From a virus: 21,739 nucleotides of DNA. Numbering within the stretch: position 1 is the stretch's first letter; every line of letters begins with the position of its first letter. Location: IMG/VR virus record IMGVR_UViG_3300031951_001378, positions 1-21,739 of that record; one strand, written 5' to 3'. The notes under the pieces were generated by a model. That model did no database searches and was not told the origin of the DNA. It saw only the letters and a list, made by a program, of their open reading frames with translations. The position numbers and the translations under genes are program-made. This document shows, piece by piece, positions 13,089-20,882 of the stretch.

Positions 13089-15683
13089 CTAAGCCGCGGC
13101 TATAGTGGTTATGTTACCGTTCGCGTCAGTGGTCACAGTATAGCTGGTAGTGACCGCAGTTCCGCCCACTGTTACTACTTCCTGGAAGGAAGCTATGTAG
13201 CCGGAGGCATTATAGGTAATGTTTTGGACCGTCTTATTTGCCGATACTTTGTACTTAGTTAGGCGGTTAGAGGCATCGTATGTGTAATCGCCAGAAACAA
13301 TCGCTGTTTGAGTGATTAATGAGCGATCTTGAGCGTCTACATAAGCCTTAGTAGTAGCGTGTCCAGAAGTTGTTGGGGTAGCTACTGTTGCGGTGCCTGT
13401 TACAGTAAGGGTGCTTGAGAAAGAACCGGTTGAGGCGCTAATACCTGAAAGGGTAAGGCCGGCCTCAGAGAAGTTTACTGATGCGGTTGGCTTAGTAACG
13501 GCATTGTCAAAGAATTTAAATAGGCCGTCAGATGCATCTCGAACCGCTCCAGCAAATACTCTACGAGCTGAAACGCTTGCGCTACCTGCTGGGGAAACCG
13601 CAGCTGAGGTTACGTTAGCGTTAGTCTTAGCGTATGTAAATGTAGTGGCAAGAGGAACAGCAATAATTGAGTAGGTTCCGTCAAATGTAGCGTCAACTCC
13701 TGATACCACTACCACGTCACCTGCACGATATGTGTGGGCTGATGCGGTAGTTAGGGTCGCTACGTTGTTAGTCAAAGCCTTGTTAGTAATTGAGGCTGTG
13801 ATAGCAGATACAGGGACTGTGTGCTCAAGCATGAGACCAAGATCTAGAGCGTCTGCCTGGTTTGCAGTTCCTACGAAGATAAATGGATCTGTAACAGCAA
13901 GGTTGCTTGTCTCAACTGTAGTTCCTGCACCACCGAAGGAGATGGTACCTACTACAGAGACGTTACCTTGGATGTTCATATCACCGTTAATACCAACGCC
14001 ACCTACAACGGTGAGAGCACCTGTAGTTGGAGAGGTAGAAGGTGTTGGGATTTCAATATGGACGTTTACATCTGGGGTAATTTCCATCTGGGTGTTACCA
14101 GAGTCATAGCCACCAGCAGCAAAAACAATCTTGTTTTCTGCTCCAGAAGCACCTGTTGCGATAACTAAGTTACCGTTATAGGTGTCGTTTAGAGTGTCGT
14201 GGAAGATGTAGGCGTCTCCAGGACCGGTAATTCCGTAGGTTGTGTCATCAAACTGAGATCCTGTGATACCAAAGCCAACCCAACCAAATGAGTCATTACC
14301 GTTGTTCATGTAAGCGATAATGTCTGTGGATGAAGTTGCTGTCTGGTTCTGGAACGCAATCTGAGCAAATGAGCTTGCGTCACCTGTAATTCTAAATACA
14401 GCAGCTGGGCTAGTTAAATCTCCAGCGCCTACTGCGTAAGATTCTGCGTTTGGACCGATGTAAGCAATACCACCAGCGGTAAGGTCGCCATCAATGTCCG
14501 CTTCTCCGCTGATATTTAGGTTTCCATCTGCACCAATACCACCATCTACAACAAGAGCACCTGAGGTATTTGTAGTTGATTCGGTGTCGATTGTGATGTG
14601 AACACCCTCATTTTGGATAATCTCCATTTGAGTTGTTCCGGCGCTAAATCCACCAGCAGCAAATACGATGTTGTTACGAAGACCAGTTTCGTCAGTAGCA
14701 AATACTAGGTTTCCATCGCCTGTAGGCTTATATGTGGTTCCTGGAGGAGTTACTGGAGTAGCTTCAAGAGTTCCTACGTTAGTAGCAAAACGGAAGGTCA
14801 GGGGAGAAGGAACTAGTGTTACAGTTCTAATTCCATCAAAACCTGTACCAACACCTTCAACTCGGACAACATCTCCGGTTGTATACCCGTGCGCTGTAGC
14901 TGTTGTTAGTGTTGCTTGTCCTGAAGCCACTGCCTTTGTTCCAACAGCAAATTCTGTTGTACGTGGGGCAGACATGAAGATGTATCCATCATGTGGGCCG
15001 GTAATTCCATAAGTTACTGCGCTGAAGTCATTGCTGGTAATACCCATGTCAATGAATCCGGAATCATTTGTTCCATCAGCAGTGTAGATAATTATGTCGC
15101 CAGATGCGTTTGCGCCGTTTGATAGGTTAGCAAGAGATAGCTGAGCAAAGTCTGCGCTAGACGCTGTGTAAACTCCCATAACATCTGTAAGTCCAGCAGC
15201 CTCTTCAAATGTATCAGCAGCTTGGCCTTGAGAGTTACCTATATAAGTTTTAGTTAAATAAAGTGTGTCTGCCCAAGTTGGGTTAGTACCTGTTGTTGCA
15301 AGTACTTTGTTAGTGTTTCCAGCTTGGCTAGGAAGACCTTGTTGTCCAAGCGCTAAAATTTCTAGGTTTGCGTTTCCAAAAGCAACAGTAGATGTAGCAG
15401 TGTGCTGAGTTACTACAATGTAGGTATTGGTTCCATCTGTAACAACATCGTTTACATAGTAAAGAGTTCCGTTGGTGTACGTTCCGCGGTAGTCGATACC
15501 TTCTGTAACTAGAACCCACTTAGTTGCGTTAGTAGGAACAACGCCAGTTGCAGCATCTGTTGCTGTAAACGCGTAAAGGTTCGGCCCGTACTTGACTAAG
15601 TCGTTGTATGAGTACTCAGTCGCAGGGTTGTAGATTCCCGCCCAATTAAAGCGGATCTTTCCCAAATCTATAATCTGGGCCAT
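13089..15683 (-). CDS. Large modular tail fibre, 864 aa
   Basis: Residues 10-110 hold two short W/Y-rich units (FNWAGIYNPATEYSYNDLVK and YRGTYTNGTLYYVNDVVTDG), similar to small carbohydrate-binding modules of the chitin-binding 5/12 style. Two long related modules follow, about 179-392 and 439-573. They share SxDIIxY, TYGITGP, NLVxAT, IVFAAGG and TQMEI, and each ends SGALVVDGG/TGALTVVGG. A FCCH-like beta domain (AVASGQATLTTATAHGYTTG, 251-315) interrupts the first module; a second FCCH-like copy lies at 635-698. The C-terminus has the fibre motif SGHATTKAYVDAQ (773-785) and a final beta tip. ATG 15683 has GGAGGT upstream and abuts the previous stop. A long receptor-binding fibre is the likely role. 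Confidence 0.88.
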   Translation of the reverse strand: MAQIIDLGKIRFNWAGIYNPATEYSYNDLVKYGPNLYAFTATDAATGVVPTNATKWVLVTEGIDYRGTYTNGTLYYVNDVVTDGTNTYIVVTQHTATSTVAFGNANLEILALGQQGLPSQAGNTNKVLATTGTNPTWADTLYLTKTYIGNSQGQAADTFEEAAGLTDVMGVYTASSADFAQLSLANLSNGANASGDIIIYTADGTNDSGFIDMGITSNDFSAVTYGITGPHDGYIFMSAPRTTEFAVGTKAVASGQATLTTATAHGYTTGDVVRVEGVGTGFDGIRTVTLVPSPLTFRFATNVGTLEATPVTPPGTTYKPTGDGNLVFATDETGLRNNIVFAAGGFSAGTTQMEIIQNEGVHITIDTESTTNTSGALVVDGGIGADGNLNISGEADIDGDLTAGGIAYIGPNAESYAVGAGDLTSPAAVFRITGDASSFAQIAFQNQTATSSTDIIAYMNNGNDSFGWVGFGITGSQFDDTTYGITGPGDAYIFHDTLNDTYNGNLVIATGASGAENKIVFAAGGYDSGNTQMEITPDVNVHIEIPTPSTSPTTGALTVVGGVGINGDMNIQGNVSVVGTISFGGAGTTVETSNLAVTDPFIFVGTANQADALDLGLMLEHTVPVSAITASITNKALTNNVATLTTASAHTYRAGDVVVVSGVDATFDGTYSIIAVPLATTFTYAKTNANVTSAAVSPAGSASVSARRVFAGAVRDASDGLFKFFDNAVTKPTASVNFSEAGLTLSGISASTGSFSSTLTVTGTATVATPTTSGHATTKAYVDAQDRSLITQTAIVSGDYTYDASNRLTKYKVSANKTVQNITYNASGYIASFQEVVTVGGTAVTTSYTVTTDANGNITTIAAA

Positions 15684-15944
15684 TTATAATACCTCCATTA
15701 GCAAACGTCCGCCGGTTCCCCAACTAAAGGTGAGGGTGTTGTAGGTCCAAACCCAATTACGGTAATCATTAGATAGAGTAACGAATTGGTCCGGGAGACT
15801 GATTGGTTCATCGCCAAGAATTCTATCTATAACTACTGCACTAGTCTGGTTATTCTGCTTAACACCGTAAAAAGCCTGATCGACTATGTCTTCCAGGGAA
15901 GTCTGCCCTGGTCCATAGTTCAAAAGGGAGGGGGAGGCGGTCAT
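15684..15944 (-). CDS. Small virion-type protein of unknown function, 86 aa
   Basis: The N-terminal half is helical in character (SLEDIVDQAFYGVKQNNQTS). The C-terminal half is aromatic (NDYRNWVWTYNTLTFSWGTG). No Cys, signal peptide or catalytic motif is present. The start ATG 15944 overlaps the upstream stop by one base (TAATG), with AAGGAG nearby, and the stop abuts the ATG of the 864-residue fibre. This suggests a small component of the fibre attachment or baseplate made in proportion with the fibre, but the family is not recognised. Confidence 0.75.
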   Translation of the reverse strand: MTASPSLLNYGPGQTSLEDIVDQAFYGVKQNNQTSAVVIDRILGDEPISLPDQFVTLSNDYRNWVWTYNTLTFSWGTGGRLLMEVL

Positions 15945-16369
15945 TACTTGACTCCTTCTGTCAGGTTAACGGTTAGGTTGACTACGTCTTCTATGGGGCA
16001 GCTAGCTTTGATCACATCGCCAGTCTGTAAAACAAACTCGGTAGCTACTGGATATCGATTTACTTCCGGTTCTGAGACATCTCCGACTCGGGTGTCTCCA
16101 GATACCAAAGGCAGGACCATATATTTGGTTGTCAAAACTCTTGTTGAAGTCAACAAGAAAGTAGAGGTATTAGCAGCTCTATAAACATAAAGTTTTACTG
16201 GGAGGATGGTTCCGTAGGTGTTTGTAGCCAGAACAGAGCTTACTCGGGTTTTTGACGTTGCAGTAAAAATAGTTGTTGAGCTAGGGTCTTTATCTGTAAC
16301 TTGAACGGTAACGCTTTTGGCGTTTCCAGTCTCCGCCACTGTACCCACGGGGTACGCATATCCTGGCAT
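15944..16369 (-). CDS. Beta-rich virion-type protein, 141 aa
   Basis: The protein is Thr/Val/Ser-rich with alternating hydrophobic residues, such as AKSVTVQVTDKDPSSTTIFT, LPVKLYVYRAANTSTFLLTS and EFVLQTGDVIKASCP. It resembles a small beta sandwich, as in phage tail or decoration proteins. The TGDVIKAS element near the C-terminus is common in small beta-sandwich virion proteins. ATG 16369 has TAGGAG upstream. No family is recognised with confidence, and a structural role is inferred from composition and neighbours. It is coupled to the next gene by TAATG. Confidence 0.75.
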   Translation of the reverse strand: MPGYAYPVGTVAETGNAKSVTVQVTDKDPSSTTIFTATSKTRVSSVLATNTYGTILPVKLYVYRAANTSTFLLTSTRVLTTKYMVLPLVSGDTRVGDVSEPEVNRYPVATEFVLQTGDVIKASCPIEDVVNLTVNLTEGVK

Positions 16370-16400
16370 TTAAGCTCCTACTCCAAAAAGGATAGTTTGA

Positions 16401-16859
16401 TTATACCTCAGACAAATTTTGTTTAATGCTTAATTCTTTGTAGTCCTGCATATCCTTTATTAAAGACTCCCAACGAACTTCGCTAGGCTCCTCATAATCT
16501 ATGTTGTAGTCGTTTATTGCCCCAGGTTTGAATACCAGAGTATTCACACCTAATTTGTTGACCTTTTCCGCTAATTCTTGATCCGAGGTTACTACGCAGT
16601 CTACCGGCCCACATCCGCTCAGATACTCGATTCTTCGATAATCTGGGTCGTCCTTGGGACAAGGCAAATTGTTGTCCAAAAGCTCGTGTGATTTATAGAT
16701 CTTGTTCATCCTTAACCACATGTCTGCTTCGTTCCAGTCACTGCAGAGAAGAACTACTTTTCTGCGGTCTTTTAGGGCTTCCATAAGTTTAAACCCGTAA
16801 GGTATGGGTTTTCTTCTTTTATCCCTGAGTACTCCGTCTAAGTGAATCAATATGGCCAT
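16401..16859 (-). CDS. HAD-fold-like protein lacking the nucleophile Asp, 152 aa
   Basis: The N-terminus MAILIHLDGVL matches HAD superfamily motif I (hhhDxDGxL), but the usual nucleophile position is His6; the second, acid/base Asp is kept (Asp8). Motif II-like Ser40 follows a hydrophobic strand (VVLLCSDWNEAD). A later strand plus loop (VDCVVTSDQELAEKVNKLGV, 86-105; TLVFKPG, 107-113) fits the end of the Rossmann-like core. At 152 residues it is a minimal, capless form. Classical phosphatase chemistry through an Asp phosphoenzyme looks impossible, so it may be a degenerate binding domain or use other chemistry. ATG 16859 has only a weak AGG upstream. Sitting between structural genes is unusual for an enzyme. 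Confidence 0.7.
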   Translation of the reverse strand: MAILIHLDGVLRDKRRKPIPYGFKLMEALKDRRKVVLLCSDWNEADMWLRMNKIYKSHELLDNNLPCPKDDPDYRRIEYLSGCGPVDCVVTSDQELAEKVNKLGVNTLVFKPGAINDYNIDYEEPSEVRWESLIKDMQDYKELSIKQNLSEV

Positions 16860-16879
16860 AGGCCTAGTTTATCCGAATA

Positions 16880-17203
16880 TTACGCTTGTAAGATCCCCTG
16901 TACAAAGAATCTAACTCCCGCAGAACCAGCAACGACTATTGAATCGGTGTTATTCACTCCAAAACGGAAAGTCTCGTAGCTATTAAACGCTGGTAGTGGG
17001 AGCTTATGTGCTATTAAGGCTCCACCTAGTTCGGTTCCGGTGGAAGTCTTAACGGTCACATAAATCTCTGCATCAGAAGATGTGGTGTTAGTAGCAATGA
17101 CTGAGCATAGATAATTACCAGTAGATGTCCAAGCATTATTTCCAGAGCCAAAAGCTGCGGAAGTTGTTTGGTCATAGATTGCTAAATTGCCAATACCTGC
17201 CAT
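16880..17203 (-). CDS. Small beta-rich virion-type protein, 107 aa
   Basis: The pattern is strand-rich and Thr/Ser/Ala-rich (NYLCSVIATNTTSSDAEIYV, ELGGALIAHKLPLPAFNSYE, TDSIVVAGSAGVRFFVQGIL). In plan it resembles the 111-residue protein at 5100-5435: a short strand pair, a turn with N-x-T/G, then a long strand, and both could be small sandwich proteins. That similarity is weak. TAGGAG lies upstream of ATG 17203, one base after the collagen-like gene. Its role is probably a small decoration or fibre accessory protein; no motif proves it. Confidence 0.75.
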   Translation of the reverse strand: MAGIGNLAIYDQTTSAAFGSGNNAWTSTGNYLCSVIATNTTSSDAEIYVTVKTSTGTELGGALIAHKLPLPAFNSYETFRFGVNNTDSIVVAGSAGVRFFVQGILQA

Positions 17204-17204
17204 G

Positions 17205-19247
17205 TTACGCTCCTAACCACCAAGATAATGCAAGGCTTGATGGACCTGGTGGGCCTTGTTCACCAGTTGCACCCGTAGGCCCTGTAGGTCCTACAGTTCC
17301 TGTAGGTCCAGTTGGACCAAGAGGTGCTGCTCCTGTTTCAACCCAGTATCCATCATAGAAAATAAAAATACTGCCTGTATTTGGATCAAACCACGAATCT
17401 CCCTCAACTGCTGGAGATGGTGGAGTTGAAGATGTTGTAGTCCAAGCTCCTAGTGGACCTGTGGGTCCTGTAGGTCCTTGCGATCCCGTCGGTCCTTGTG
17501 GACCAACAATCATTCCTACATCATCCCACTGTGATCCATCCCAAAGCCAAAGATGTCCGCCATCTTCTTCGACAATATACGCATCGCCCGCAGTATTTCC
17601 AGTTGATGGGAGATCTGCAATTAATGAAACAGTTCCCTTTATTACAATTGATGTTCCTTGCGGACCAGTCGGACCAGTAGCTCCGGTAGGTCCTATAGGA
17701 CCAGTATCACCTACTGCTCCTGTCGGGCCTGTTGGGCCTGTTGGGCCTTGTGGTCCAGTGGAACCAGAGTAGTAAGGTGCCCAATAAGCAGTTCCTGGCG
17801 GATACCCTGGGTTTGGCCCAAGAATTCTTATAAATAATTCACCTGGGTTACCGTAAGGACTTCCAACAGGAGTACTTACAATATCTCCTACATTGTAATC
17901 AGCACCGTTGTCGTAATCGCCAACATAATTAGGAAATGTTCCCGCAGCGCCAGTAGGACCTGTTGGTCCCTCAATATTTCCAACGTTGTCCCATTCAGAA
18001 TTTATATTGTCCCAAACGTATAAATTACCGTTTACAAGATAAGCATCGCCAATGTTTCCCGTTGGTTGTGCGGCAACAAGTGCAGCATAACTTGAGTAAG
18101 AACCAAGAATATTTACGCCGGTTCCTTGAGGACCCGTAGGACCAGTAGGACCTTGAGGTCCAGTTAAACCATTTGGTCCCATCAATCCCATAGGGCCAGT
18201 TGGGCCAGTTGGACCGTGTGAACCTGTTGGTCCGGTCGGACCTTGAATTCCTTGAGGACCGGTCGCTCCGGTAGGTCCAGTTACATTTGATGCAGCGCCA
18301 GTAGGGCCAGTCGGACCAGTTGCACCAACTTCACCTTGAGGTCCTGTTGGACCAGTTACAGTAGAGGCTGCTCCTGTAGGTCCGGTTGGTCCAATCTCTC
18401 CGGCTATACCTTGAGGTCCTTGTGCACCAGTCGCGCCTGTTGCTCCTGTAGCACCGGTCGCGCCAGTAGGTCCTGTAGATCCTTGTGGACCAGTTGGACC
18501 AGTTACTGTGGATGCTGCACCCGTAGGACCTGTAGATCCGGTGGGACCAGTAGGTCCAGTTGGGCCTTGAATTTGACCTACGTTATCCCAAGTGTTGCCT
18601 TCCCAAACATAGAGATCGCCGTCAATTAAATATCCGTCGCCCTTTTGCTGACCTGTAATGGACTGTAGCTGAGCGTAATTAGATAGGGTGCCCTGTATTG
18701 TTAGGCCGGTTCCCATAGGACCTGTAGGGCCCGTAGGACCAGGAATTGTAGATGCCGCACCAGTAGGGCCAGTAGCACCAGTAGCTCCTTGAGGTCCTTG
18801 AGAACCAACGGCGCCAGTCGGACCGGTTACACCTTGAGGACCTGTTGCTCCAGTTGCGCCAGTCGCTCCAGTTGCACCAGTAGGACCGGTTTCTCCACGA
18901 GCACCAGTAGGACCAGTGTTTCCAGATAAACCGATTGGACCAGTCGCACCAGTTGGGCCGGTAGGACCAGTTACGTTAGATGCTGCACCTGTTGCACCAG
19001 TAGGGCCAGTGGGTCCTTGTGAACCTGTAGGGCCTTGTGCACCGGTGGGTCCCGTTGCTCCAGCAGCACCAGTAGCGCCGGCAGCACCAGTAGGGCCAGT
19101 AATTGATTGTCCAGCAGCACCGGTTGGACCGATTGGTCCTGTTGGACCGGCAGGACCAGTAGGACCACTGCCTCCGGTACCAGGTTCAATAATAACTACA
19201 GGAGTTGAATCCTCAGTTATCTCAATAATCTCTATTTCGTCAGACAC
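17205..19247 (-). CDS. Large collagen-like modular fibre, 680 aa, GTG start
   Basis: A short acidic N-terminus (1-22) leads into long G-x-y triplets, mainly GPTG, GATG and GPQG (28-180, 228-376, and shorter runs at 498-531, 582-598 and 643-669). A repeated small module separates them at about 182-228, 377-427 and 532-582: hydrophobic strands, then GD.Y.(V/I) and (L/D)(Y/W)(V/L)W....WD.VG.I. Residues 436-494 ([20 protein letters not shown] ... YWAPYYS) resemble a small chitin-binding-style module. Residues 601-640 ([20 protein letters not shown]) form another W-rich module. It ends in a short aromatic tip. GTG 19247 overlaps the upstream gene by 8 nt. A trimeric host-recognition fibre is likely. 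Confidence 0.9.
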   Translation of the reverse strand: MSDEIEIIEITEDSTPVVIIEPGTGGSGPTGPAGPTGPIGPTGAAGQSITGPTGAAGATGAAGATGPTGAQGPTGSQGPTGPTGATGAASNVTGPTGPTGATGPIGLSGNTGPTGARGETGPTGATGATGATGATGPQGVTGPTGAVGSQGPQGATGATGPTGAASTIPGPTGPTGPMGTGLTIQGTLSNYAQLQSITGQQKGDGYLIDGDLYVWEGNTWDNVGQIQGPTGPTGPTGSTGPTGAASTVTGPTGPQGSTGPTGATGATGATGATGAQGPQGIAGEIGPTGPTGAASTVTGPTGPQGEVGATGPTGPTGAASNVTGPTGATGPQGIQGPTGPTGSHGPTGPTGPMGLMGPNGLTGPQGPTGPTGPQGTGVNILGSYSSYAALVAAQPTGNIGDAYLVNGNLYVWDNINSEWDNVGNIEGPTGPTGAAGTFPNYVGDYDNGADYNVGDIVSTPVGSPYGNPGELFIRILGPNPGYPPGTAYWAPYYSGSTGPQGPTGPTGPTGAVGDTGPIGPTGATGPTGPQGTSIVIKGTVSLIADLPSTGNTAGDAYIVEEDGGHLWLWDGSQWDDVGMIVGPQGPTGSQGPTGPTGPLGAWTTTSSTPPSPAVEGDSWFDPNTGSIFIFYDGYWVETGAAPLGPTGPTGTVGPTGPTGATGEQGPPGPSSLALSWWLGA
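17241..19166 (-). repeat. Collagen-like G-x-y repeat blocks of the 680-aa fibre
   Basis: On the plus strand this reads as 9-bp units of the type (g/a)cc(a/t)gt(a/t)gg(a/t) with many synonymous changes. It is interrupted by three related domains at about 18701-18564, 18119-17967 and 17654-17502 and by two other small modules. A recurring GAAS(T/N)VTGPTG element marks block boundaries. Confidence 0.85.
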
Positions 19248-20334
19248 TGAAATTTCCGTTGGTAGTTGTTACTTCGGTTCTAGTAAACACCTTACCAGTT
19301 AGATATGTCTTAATTCCTCCAAGAGAATCAGTCATTTGAATATCCCAATAAGCTGTTCTAGGAAGTTTTGCTGTAACTTCTGGATCTAAGTGCAGAAGCA
19401 AGGTGTCTAGTGTGCCTCCAGGTACGGAAGCTTCTTTTGTAATCTCGAAAGTTGCAAGGATAAGCGGCCCAACTTGATTTGCTGGGTACTTTGGGAAAAG
19501 GCGGATCTGTGATAAAGGTGTAAGAGTTGCAAGATCCTTGTTGAACTTGAGTCGTAGATTGAACTCGTCTCCGCCGTATAGGGACAGATCTCTTGTTGGG
19601 ACTGGGCCTTCTGGGGTAACGTCCCCGTATGTAGGCATAGATAGGAATACTCTTTGTGGCATAGATCCGTCGTCGACTTCCTGTGGACGATAAACCGGTA
19701 CGTAACGGTTTGTACGACGGCTAATTCTGCGGAAGGTAAATACTTCAATCTTGTACATACCAATACCAAGCATGTTGCAAAGCTCACGGTATTGCTCTTT
19801 ACGCTGTTGTACAAGCTCCATTAGCTGGCGATAACGCTCAGAACGAGGAATAGAAACGCCGTCTGGAGAAATAATGTCAATATCAAACGCTGCATCAGTA
19901 GCTAGCGTGTATAGAGCCATAGTAGAGGCCAAAATTACGAGGGGATACTCATCAATTGGTGGAAGAGTAGTTAGTGTTGCTCTAGCACCATTGCTATCGG
20001 TGGTGCTTCTAGCGTGCTCATTAAACGCAGTTGTTACGTAATACTCAATCTCAGAGTCTGTAAAGTACTTGTAGTTAGTACCAGAAATGGTTACTGTGGC
20101 TCCAGCTACAGGTACTGTAGCGAGCTCAACCATACCCACAACCTCTTCTACAACTGAGGTGCTGGACACGTTAGTGTTGTTTACTTTGATTACTAGATTA
20201 GATGCCTTGACTGGGGCGTAAGTAAGTTGAAAGCGCTTACTAGAGCCGTCAGCCTCGAAGGTCTCAACGAATGATCGGCCAATATCACCGATTTCAGCTC
20301 TAAGTCTGTCAGAAAGCGCTGCTAGAGTGGCCAC
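19240..20334 (-). CDS. Head-tail connector-like protein with BppU-like C-terminal domain, 364 aa
   Basis: The N-terminal part ([20 protein letters not shown], then [20 protein letters not shown]) has a short helix and a beta domain. The middle holds a helical segment ([20 protein letters not shown]) and a charged helix ([20 protein letters not shown]), typical of connector or neck proteins. The C-terminal part (about 230-345: [52 protein letters not shown]) resembles the BppU N-terminal type of beta domain used to anchor receptor-binding proteins. GTG 20334 was preferred because GGAGGA lies 4 nt upstream; an in-frame ATG at 20355 would add 7 residues but has a poor site. It is the first gene after the terminator, and its 3' end overlaps the next start by 8 nt. 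A structural link between neck and fibres is inferred. Confidence 0.75.
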   Translation of the reverse strand: MATLAALSDRLRAEIGDIGRSFVETFEADGSSKRFQLTYAPVKASNLVIKVNNTNVSSTSVVEEVVGMVELATVPVAGATVTISGTNYKYFTDSEIEYYVTTAFNEHARSTTDSNGARATLTTLPPIDEYPLVILASTMALYTLATDAAFDIDIISPDGVSIPRSERYRQLMELVQQRKEQYRELCNMLGIGMYKIEVFTFRRISRRTNRYVPVYRPQEVDDGSMPQRVFLSMPTYGDVTPEGPVPTRDLSLYGGDEFNLRLKFNKDLATLTPLSQIRLFPKYPANQVGPLILATFEITKEASVPGGTLDTLLLHLDPEVTAKLPRTAYWDIQMTDSLGGIKTYLTGKVFTRTEVTTTNGNFSV

Positions 20335-20360
20335 TAAATCCTCCGGCTCATCCATCTAAT

Positions 20361-20379
20361 CATCCAATAATTTTGGATG
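20361..20379. promoter_or_regulatory. Perfect 7-bp inverted repeat upstream of the connector gene
   Basis: CATCCAA, five A/T bases, TTGGATG. It lies between the terminator at 20391-20437 and the start codon at 20334. It could be an operator, a processing hairpin in the leader, or part of the leader of a new transcript. There is no convincing -10/-35 pair: the best candidate (TTACAT, 17 nt, TTAGAT on the minus strand) is weak. The repeat is clear; its function is a guess. Confidence 0.4.
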
Positions 20380-20390
20380 TAAGTCTTACT

Positions 20391-20437
20391 AAAAATAAGA
20401 AGCCCACTCCAACAGGAGGGCGTTTGTCGGAGTGGGC
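20391..20437 (-). terminator. Strong intrinsic terminator after the capsid operon
   Basis: On the minus strand GCCCACTCCGAC (20437-20426) pairs with GTTGGAGTGGGC (20413-20402) over 12 bp, with one G-T pair and a 12-nt loop, followed by TTCTTATTTTT (20401-20391). It lies 18 nt after the stop codon of the gene ending at 20455 and separates the capsid genes from the downstream connector and fibre genes. Confidence 0.92.
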
Positions 20438-20454
20438 GACTTAGTGGAGGCTAA

Positions 20455-20820
20455 TTAAAGCCTGTCGTAGAGATAACCCTTTTCTTGAAGATGTTGGGCT
20501 ACCTGCTTGGACACCTTGTACTTTTGACCAGCTTTGAAAGAGTAATTATTACCCACGCCGATCGTTACAAAGTCCAAATCTTCCGCTACTCGGATTACTG
20601 TTGAATCATCTGCGGTGGTAACACCAACGCTTTCGACTTCATCAATAACAGTAGGAACGCCTGGAACTGTCAGGTCTACTACTTCAGTTTCTAAACGAAC
20701 TGCGTCAATTGCTGTAGCAATTGACATTTCTTCAGATCGCTTTGCTAGAGCTTCAGCGTTTGCTTTGATTAGCTCTTCGCGTTGACGTCCTGTGACGTCT
20801 GTTACTTTTGCTTTTGCCAC
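20455..20820 (-). CDS. Small head-associated protein, 121 aa, GTG start
   Basis: The N-terminal part is helical and charged (KVTDVTGRQREELIKANAEA, KRSEEMSIATAIDAV). The C-terminal half is acidic and beta-like, ending with KVSKQVAQHLQEKGYLYDRL. The final part (DFVTIGVGNNYSF, KAGQKYKVSKQVAQHL) is a compact conserved-looking domain that I associate with small head proteins encoded next to capsid genes in uncultured aquatic phages. GTG 20820 has GGAGAA about 8 nt upstream and gives MAKAKVTDVTG; the frame could reach 20859 but has no good site there. It follows the capsid gene by 62 nt and is the last gene before the terminator. A head-completion or decoration role is inferred. Confidence 0.8.
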   Translation of the reverse strand: MAKAKVTDVTGRQREELIKANAEALAKRSEEMSIATAIDAVRLETEVVDLTVPGVPTVIDEVESVGVTTADDSTVIRVAEDLDFVTIGVGNNYSFKAGQKYKVSKQVAQHLQEKGYLYDRL

Positions 20821-20847
20821 GATTAGTATTCTCCAATGTTTGTGTTG

Positions 20848-20869
20848 GGGGGCGAGCAAGCCCGCCCCC
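20848..20869 (-). other. G/C hairpin without U-tract between capsid and next gene
   Basis: On the minus strand GGGGGCGGG, a CTTG loop and CTCGCCCCC form a 9-bp stem (one G-T pair) in the 62-nt gap after the capsid gene. It is followed by CAACACAAAC, not a T-run, so it is not a classical intrinsic terminator. It may slow transcription or protect the 3' end of the capsid message and so lower expression of the downstream gene. That is inference. Confidence 0.5.
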
Positions 20870-20882
20870 TAACGAGTTTAAA

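Noticed and set aside
16400-16405. TATAAT on the minus strand as a -10 promoter element
   Set aside because: It overlaps the last codons and stop of the HAD-like gene, and no acceptable -35 lies 16-18 nt upstream.
16411-16421. Short palindrome ACAAA-A-TTTGT as an operator
   Set aside because: It is within the coding end of the HAD-like gene and short enough to occur by chance in A/T-rich codons.
19407-19814. Alternative 135-codon minus-strand frame inside the connector-like gene
   Set aside because: It is out of frame with a clearly coding 364-codon gene and has no start signal.
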